Assembly: GCA_947165675.1 (NCBI GenBank) | Contig: CAMVBJ010000001.1 | Span: 62,001 to 126,000 of the forward strand | Length of the DNA: 64,000 nt | DNA from: an uncultured Prevotellaceae bacterium | GTDB taxonomy: Bacteria; Bacteroidota; Bacteroidia; Bacteroidales; Muribaculaceae | Reading direction: 5' to 3' | Part shown: positions 59,095-64,000 of the stretch, in pieces | Layout: every line of letters starts with the position of its first letter | Numbering within the stretch: the first letter of the stretch is position 1 | Position numbers and translations under genes: made by a program | The notes under the pieces: generated by a model | Told to the model about the DNA's origin: nothing | The model's database searches: none | Seen by the model: the letters and a program-made list of their open reading frames with translations, nothing else

Positions 59095-62000
59095 TTACTT
59101 CCTGGCGGTTGCAAGAGCAGCCTCCTTCTTGTCGCTGCGACGGGCAATCCAGTAAGCCACGGGCGAAGCGATGAACAGAGACGAGCAGGTACCGATGATA
59201 ACACCGAGGATCATCGCGAAGATGAAGCTGCGGATTGACTCACCACCCAAGAACAGCATGATGAAGAGCACGAGCAGGGTCGTGATAGAGGTCATCAAGG
59301 TACGTGACAGGGTGCTGCACAACGCCTTGTTGAAGGTGGTGTAGAGGTCCTGCTTGGGATAGAGTGAACGGTACTCACGCACACGGTCAAATACAACCAC
59401 GGTATCGTTTACCTGATAACCGATAACGGTCAGGATAGCGGCGATAAAGGTCTGGTCAATCTCCATCGAGAAGGGCAGCAGGCCATGCAGGTTGTAGAAG
59501 CCGATGACGATAAACGAGGTGAATGCTACGGCAGCCAGAGCGCCAATAGAGAACGCGATGTTGCGGAAGCGGAACAGGATGTACAGTGCCATTGCAAGCA
59601 GTGAGAACAGCACAGCCCATACGGCTTGACGCGTCATGTCACTTGCGATGCTCGGGCCTACGGTCTCGCTCGATACGACACCGACACTCTCATTAGACAT
59701 GCTGAAGTCTTCCTTGCTCATCGAGCCAAGTTCGCTCTTCAGGCCGTCATACAACTTGTTCATGATTTCATCATCAACACCCTCGCTGGAATCGTCAATC
59801 TTGTAGTTGGTCGAGATGCGCACCTTGGTGTCGTTATCAATGGTGATGACTGAGGTGTTAGCGCCATCGAACTGATTCTCTAACTGCGACTCAAGAGCCT
59901 GGGTCGATACGGGGTGATCAAATTGTACAACGAAGTTGCGACCACCAGAGAAGTCGATACCACGGTTCAAACCACGAACACCGAACAGGATGCCCATGAT
60001 GACGATCAGAGCCAATACTGCGGTAGCAGTTTTCTTGGCCGTGCCCATGAAGTTGAACTGAACGTTCTCCATCAGGTGACGGGTCAAGCTCGTGTTGAAG
60101 GTCATCTTGTCGAAGGTACCCTTGTTCACGAAGTGCTCCATCACAAGGCGTGTTGCAAACACGGCAGTGAAGAACGAGCAGCAGATACCGATTACCAGGG
60201 TAACGGCAAAACCGCGGATGGGACCGGAACCGAGCAGAATCAGGATGATACCGGTGATGATAGTGGTCAAGTTGGAGTCGAAGATGGCCGAGAATGCATT
60301 CTTGTAACCATCGCTGACGGCAGCCTTGAGACCCTTGCCTGCGCGGAGCTCCTCCTTACAACGCTCGAAGATAAGCACGTTGGCATCCACCGCCATACCT
60401 AACGTCAGTACAATACCGGCGATACCAGGCAGCGTGAGCACGCTCTGGAACGATGCAAGAATACCCATCGTGAAGAACAGGTTCAGGAAAAGACCCAGGT
60501 TAGCAATCATACCGGCATGGATACCGTAGGTGCAAACCATAAAGATCATCAGCAGCACGAGGGCGACGATGAACGAGATGAGACCCTTGCGGATGGATTC
60601 CTTACCCAGCGACGGGCCGATAACGCTCTCACTGGCGACATTGACACGTGCTACCATCTTACCAGACTCGAGCACGTTGGCAAGGTCGTTTGCCTCCTCG
60701 ACGGTGAAGCGACCGCTGATCTGCGAGCGACCACCATCAATCTGGCTGTTCACATTGGGGAATGAGTAAACCTGATCATCGAGGACGATGGCAATGGCCT
60801 TACCGATGTTCTGACCGGTGATGATGCTCCACTGACGTGCGCCCTCATCGTTCATGGTCATTGACACGACCTGACCCTGCAGGTTGTCAAACTCGCTGGT
60901 TGCGCGGGTAACGACGTCACCGTTCAGGACGGGCTGGTTGTTGACGGTGCGCAGGGCAACAAGCTGGAAGGCCTCATGGCCACCTTGCATGCTCTCGGGC
61001 TTAACAGTCCAGGCGAGCTTCAAGTCGGCGGGCAGGATGGTCTTGGCAACCGGGGAGTGGATGATGGCATTGACAGCAGCAGTGTCTGATGCGCTAACAT
61101 AACCCACAACGGGAGAACCAGCACCAGCGCTTGCCAGAGCCTCAAAGCCTGTCAGCTGAGCAAGGGTGAGCTCGCCCTTCTGGGCGGGAGCAGCCTTGGT
61201 GGCAGCGGCAGCCTTAGCAGCGCTGTCAGCAGCAGCCTTTACCTCGGCGGTAGCGGTGCTGTCGGTAGTAGCGGCAGCATCCTGGGCGGGAGCTTGGGCA
61301 GTGGTCTTGTTGGCCTGAGCCTGGTCGCTGAGTTGACGCAGAGGACCTACAATGTCACCTAAGGTATAAGTCAAGTAGAATTCAAGGTTGGCGGCACCCT
61401 GTAACAGTTTGCGAACGCGCTCGGGCTCTTTCACACCCGGGAGCTCGAGCAGGATGCGACCCGTGCTCTGCAGCTTTTGGATATTGGGTTGAACGACACC
61501 GAAGCGGTCGATACGGTTACGCAGCACCTTATAGGAATTGTCCACCATGCTGTTAACCTCGTCGTTGAGGATGTTCTGCACCTCACGGTCATTGGCATTG
61601 GGTTTTTCCTTAATGCGCTCGATGTTGCGGAAGATTTGTGCCAGATTGCCCTCGGGAGCCAGCTTCTTGTACTCCTTGCAGAAGGAGCCGACGAAGTCGT
61701 CCTGAGCGGTCTGGTTCTTCATCACGTTGTCAATCGCTTGATTAAACTTCTTGTCAGGATTGTTGTTCGCGAGAGCGCGCAAGATGTCGGGCACTGAAAT
61801 CTGCAGTGTCACATTCATACCACCCTTCAAGTCAAGGCCGAGGCCTAACTCTTTTTCACGAACCTGCTGGAAGGTGTAATAACCGAGATACACCTTCTCG
61901 TTGGCGAGGGAGTCCAAGCACTCATTAAGCACGGTCTTGTACGTCTCGTTGCTGGTGTCGGCACTCTTAATGCCTGCGGCAGCAAGAGCCTTCTGCTCTG

Positions 62001-62103
62001 CCTTGTTCTGGTAGTGATTGCTCACAAAGGTGAACGACAGATAGAAAAGGCAAATCAAGATCAATGCATAAGTAAGGACTCTAATAAAACCTTTAGTTTG
62101 CAT
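59095..62103 (-). CDS. secDF: Fused protein translocase subunit SecDF
   Basis: GLGLDLKGGMNVTLQ; TLPGIAGIVLTLGMAVDANVLIFERCKEELRAGK; GIDFSGGRNFVVQF; IGYQVNDTVVVFDRVRE. Confidence 0.96.
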   Translation of the reverse strand: MQTKGFIRVLTYALILICLFYLSFTFVSNHYQNKAEQKALAAAGIKSADTSNETYKTVLNECLDSLANEKVYLGYYTFQQVREKELGLGLDLKGGMNVTLQISVPDILRALANNNPDKKFNQAIDNVMKNQTAQDDFVGSFCKEYKKLAPEGNLAQIFRNIERIKEKPNANDREVQNILNDEVNSMVDNSYKVLRNRIDRFGVVQPNIQKLQSTGRILLELPGVKEPERVRKLLQGAANLEFYLTYTLGDIVGPLRQLSDQAQANKTTAQAPAQDAAATTDSTATAEVKAAADSAAKAAAATKAAPAQKGELTLAQLTGFEALASAGAGSPVVGYVSASDTAAVNAIIHSPVAKTILPADLKLAWTVKPESMQGGHEAFQLVALRTVNNQPVLNGDVVTRATSEFDNLQGQVVSMTMNDEGARQWSIITGQNIGKAIAIVLDDQVYSFPNVNSQIDGGRSQISGRFTVEEANDLANVLESGKMVARVNVASESVIGPSLGKESIRKGLISFIVALVLLMIFMVCTYGIHAGMIANLGLFLNLFFTMGILASFQSVLTLPGIAGIVLTLGMAVDANVLIFERCKEELRAGKGLKAAVSDGYKNAFSAIFDSNLTTIITGIILILLGSGPIRGFAVTLVIGICCSFFTAVFATRLVMEHFVNKGTFDKMTFNTSLTRHLMENVQFNFMGTAKKTATAVLALIVIMGILFGVRGLNRGIDFSGGRNFVVQFDHPVSTQALESQLENQFDGANTSVITIDNDTKVRISTNYKIDDSSEGVDDEIMNKLYDGLKSELGSMSKEDFSMSNESVGVVSSETVGPSIASDMTRQAVWAVLFSLLAMALYILFRFRNIAFSIGALAAVAFTSFIVIGFYNLHGLLPFSMEIDQTFIAAILTVIGYQVNDTVVVFDRVREYRSLYPKQDLYTTFNKALCSTLSRTLMTSITTLLVLFIMLFLGGESIRSFIFAMILGVIIGTCSSLFIASPVAYWIARRSDKKEAALATARK

Positions 62104-62308
62104 TTTTTGAATTGTGAATTATTTAATTAAATTTTGTTAATTTTCGTTTCAAACGTCTTTTTCAGCCTGCAAATATACATCTTTTTCTTAAAGTGGGGCA
62201 TAAAAAAATCAAGTTTTTAGATTTCACCTAATTAATTTTAAATGAAAAGCCGTTTTTTACACTCATTTCCTACTGATATCCATGACCAAGTTAACCCCCA
62301 TCAAGAAG

Positions 62309-62335
62309 CAAGAGACGTCATTACGGCGTCTCTTG
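62309..62335 (-). terminator. Hairpin downstream of aldo/keto reductase
   Basis: caagagacg...cgtctcttg 9-bp arms; no clear U tract. Confidence 0.4.
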
Positions 62336-62367
62336 TGGTGGTGATGAATGTCTCTTGATACTGTATA

Positions 62368-63816
62368 TCAGGCTTCCAGACCTCGGTCGATTCCCTGCTT
62401 GAGGGCTTCGACGTAGTTGTTGACGCGTTGCATCTCCTTGGGGATGTCGATGCGCTGCGGGCAATGCTCCACACACTTGCCGCAACCGATGCAGTGGTCG
62501 GCTTGGCGCAGCCGGGGTACGCTGCGGTCATATCCCACGAGGAAGGCCTTGCGGGCGCGGGCGTAGTCGGGATCCTTGCGGTCACGCGTGAGGTTACCCT
62601 CGGCGATACACTTGTTGTAGTGGGTGAGCACGCCGGGAATGTCGATGCCATAGGGGCATGGCATACAGTACTTACAGTCATTGCAGGGGATGGTGTTGTA
62701 GCTTACGATCTCATCTGCGATACCATAGAGGAAGTTTTTCTCCTCGTCGGTGAGTTCTTCGAGCGGGCTGTAGGTACACAGATTCTCCTTGAGGTGCTCC
62801 ATGTAGGTCATGCCGCTCAACACGGTGAGCACGCGCGGGAACGAGCCGGCATAGCGGAAGGCCCATGAAGCTGGCGAGCGCTCTGGGTCGCGGGCAAGCA
62901 GTTTGCGCGCCAGTGGGGTGGGCAATGAAGCCAGTCGTCCACCCAGCAGCGGCTCCATGATGACCGCGGGGATAGCGCGCTTATCGAGCTCGGCATAGAG
63001 GTACTCGGCATTGGTGTTCTCCTCGCTGAAGTCCTTGGCATGACGCCAGTCGAGGTAGTTGAGCTCAATCTGCACAAAGTCCCAGTGGTACTTGTCATGG
63101 TTGGCCAGCAGGTAGTCAAACACGGCGATTTCACCATGGTAGGAGAAGCCCAGGTTGCGTATCACGCCCTTTTCACGTTGTTCCAACAGGTAATCAAGAA
63201 TGCCGTTGTAGATGTAGCGCTGCCGGAAAAGCTCCATGGCTTCTTCGCCAGTGCCGCCTCCGATGGAGTGCAGCAGCAGGTAATCGATGTAATCGACCTG
63301 CAACTCCTTGAGCGAGTTCTGGAACATCTCGATGCTCGCCTCGCGCGTCTGGGTTTCGGGAGCGAAGTTGGACAACTTGGTGGCGATGAAGTACTCGTCG
63401 CGCTTGTGGCGGCTCAGTGCGATGCCCGTTGCCCGTTCGCTCAGGCCGCGGCTGTAGGCAGGTGATGTGTCAAAGTAGTTTACACCATGCTCAATGGCGT
63501 AGTCAATCTGCTTATTGACCATTTCCTGGTCAATCTCGGCGTCATTATCCCGACCGAAGGGTTCGCCATTGGTAGCGGGCAGCCGCATCATGCCGTAGCC
63601 CAGGATAGATACCTTCTCGTGGGTCTTGGGATTCTCGCGGTAGGTCATTTTGCCCACGGGTGGTTCCTGGGTGGTCCCTTTCTTCTCATCGCCCGTGGCG
63701 CAGCTCACGATGGCTGGCGCGGCAGCGGCGGCGGTTCCCAAGCCCAGTGCTTTGAGAAAAGAGCGGCGACTCAAGGTCTTGCCACTATGATTGTGATTAT
63801 GCTTGTTATCGTTCAT
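62368..63816 (-). CDS. Aldo/keto reductase with C-terminal 4Fe-4S motifs and Tat-like signal
   Basis: SRRSFLKALGLGTAAAAAPAIVSC; NYFDTSPAYSRGLSERATGIAL; CNDCKYCMPCPYGIDIP; CIGCGKCVEHCPQRIDIP. Confidence 0.92.
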   Translation of the reverse strand: MNDNKHNHNHSGKTLSRRSFLKALGLGTAAAAAPAIVSCATGDEKKGTTQEPPVGKMTYRENPKTHEKVSILGYGMMRLPATNGEPFGRDNDAEIDQEMVNKQIDYAIEHGVNYFDTSPAYSRGLSERATGIALSRHKRDEYFIATKLSNFAPETQTREASIEMFQNSLKELQVDYIDYLLLHSIGGGTGEEAMELFRQRYIYNGILDYLLEQREKGVIRNLGFSYHGEIAVFDYLLANHDKYHWDFVQIELNYLDWRHAKDFSEENTNAEYLYAELDKRAIPAVIMEPLLGGRLASLPTPLARKLLARDPERSPASWAFRYAGSFPRVLTVLSGMTYMEHLKENLCTYSPLEELTDEEKNFLYGIADEIVSYNTIPCNDCKYCMPCPYGIDIPGVLTHYNKCIAEGNLTRDRKDPDYARARKAFLVGYDRSVPRLRQADHCIGCGKCVEHCPQRIDIPKEMQRVNNYVEALKQGIDRGLEA

Positions 63817-63848
63817 GTCATTATCATGCTAACTTGTGTAACTAAAGC

Positions 63849-64000
63849 CTAAATCTGGCTGTGAACTTCGTGACCCTCGACATAGATGGCGCTAAACGGT
63901 CTGGCTGGGCACACATACTCGCAGGTTCCGCAGCCGATGCACATCGCACTGTTGACAGCGGGTACCATGGGTGACGTATCGTCCTGGGGATTGCTTGGCA
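63849..64000 (-). CDS. 4Fe-4S ferredoxin-type protein (C-terminal part; runs off window)
   Basis: Reverse strand reads ...SPMVPAVNSAMCIGCGTCEYVCPARPFSAIYVEGHEVHSQI*. Confidence 0.85.
   Translation of the reverse strand, partial: PSNPQDDTSPMVPAVNSAMCIGCGTCEYVCPARPFSAIYVEGHEVHSQI

Noticed and set aside
61190-61330. Ala-rich low-complexity segment in SecDF (TTAQAPAQDAAATTDSTATAEVKAAADSAAKAAAATKAAPAQ)
   Set aside because: Looks like a periplasmic linker insertion in otherwise standard SecDF; not evidence of a separate feature.

Overview
Bacteroidales-type chromosomal window, probably Prevotellaceae/Muribaculaceae-like; this is inferred from SusC/SusD pairs, TAnnTTTG promoters, fused SecDF and C10/M6 proteases. 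Most of it is ordinary housekeeping: apt, mnmG, ybeY, cstA, sodB, tcdA, parAB, mscL, gap, rubrerythrin, secDF, and tRNA-Leu and tRNA-Arg. Accessory regions stand out. (1) Two divergent susC-susD operons (9.0-21.0 kb) have susC genes that carry C-terminal OmpA-like domains. Their susC/susD junctions are a perfect 158-bp inverted repeat, so inversion could swap susC/susD partners. (2) A compact, AT-rich, defence-island-like operon lies at 33.3-38.2 kb next to tRNA-Leu: XRE, nucleoside-deoxyribosyltransferase-like effector, HNH nuclease, SAM-methyltransferase/HIT fusion, small ORF and AlbA_2/Schlafen-like ATP-binding protein. (3) A 176-bp MITE-like element has terminal inverted repeats and a 5-bp target-site duplication. 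(4) A cluster of three M6 metalloproteases plus one C10 protease all end in dockerin-like domains. (5) Intergenic heptanucleotide tandem repeats occur at several loci. Small-RNA, small-ORF and parS candidates are also listed. All calls were made by eye from motifs and translated ORFs; no searches were run.
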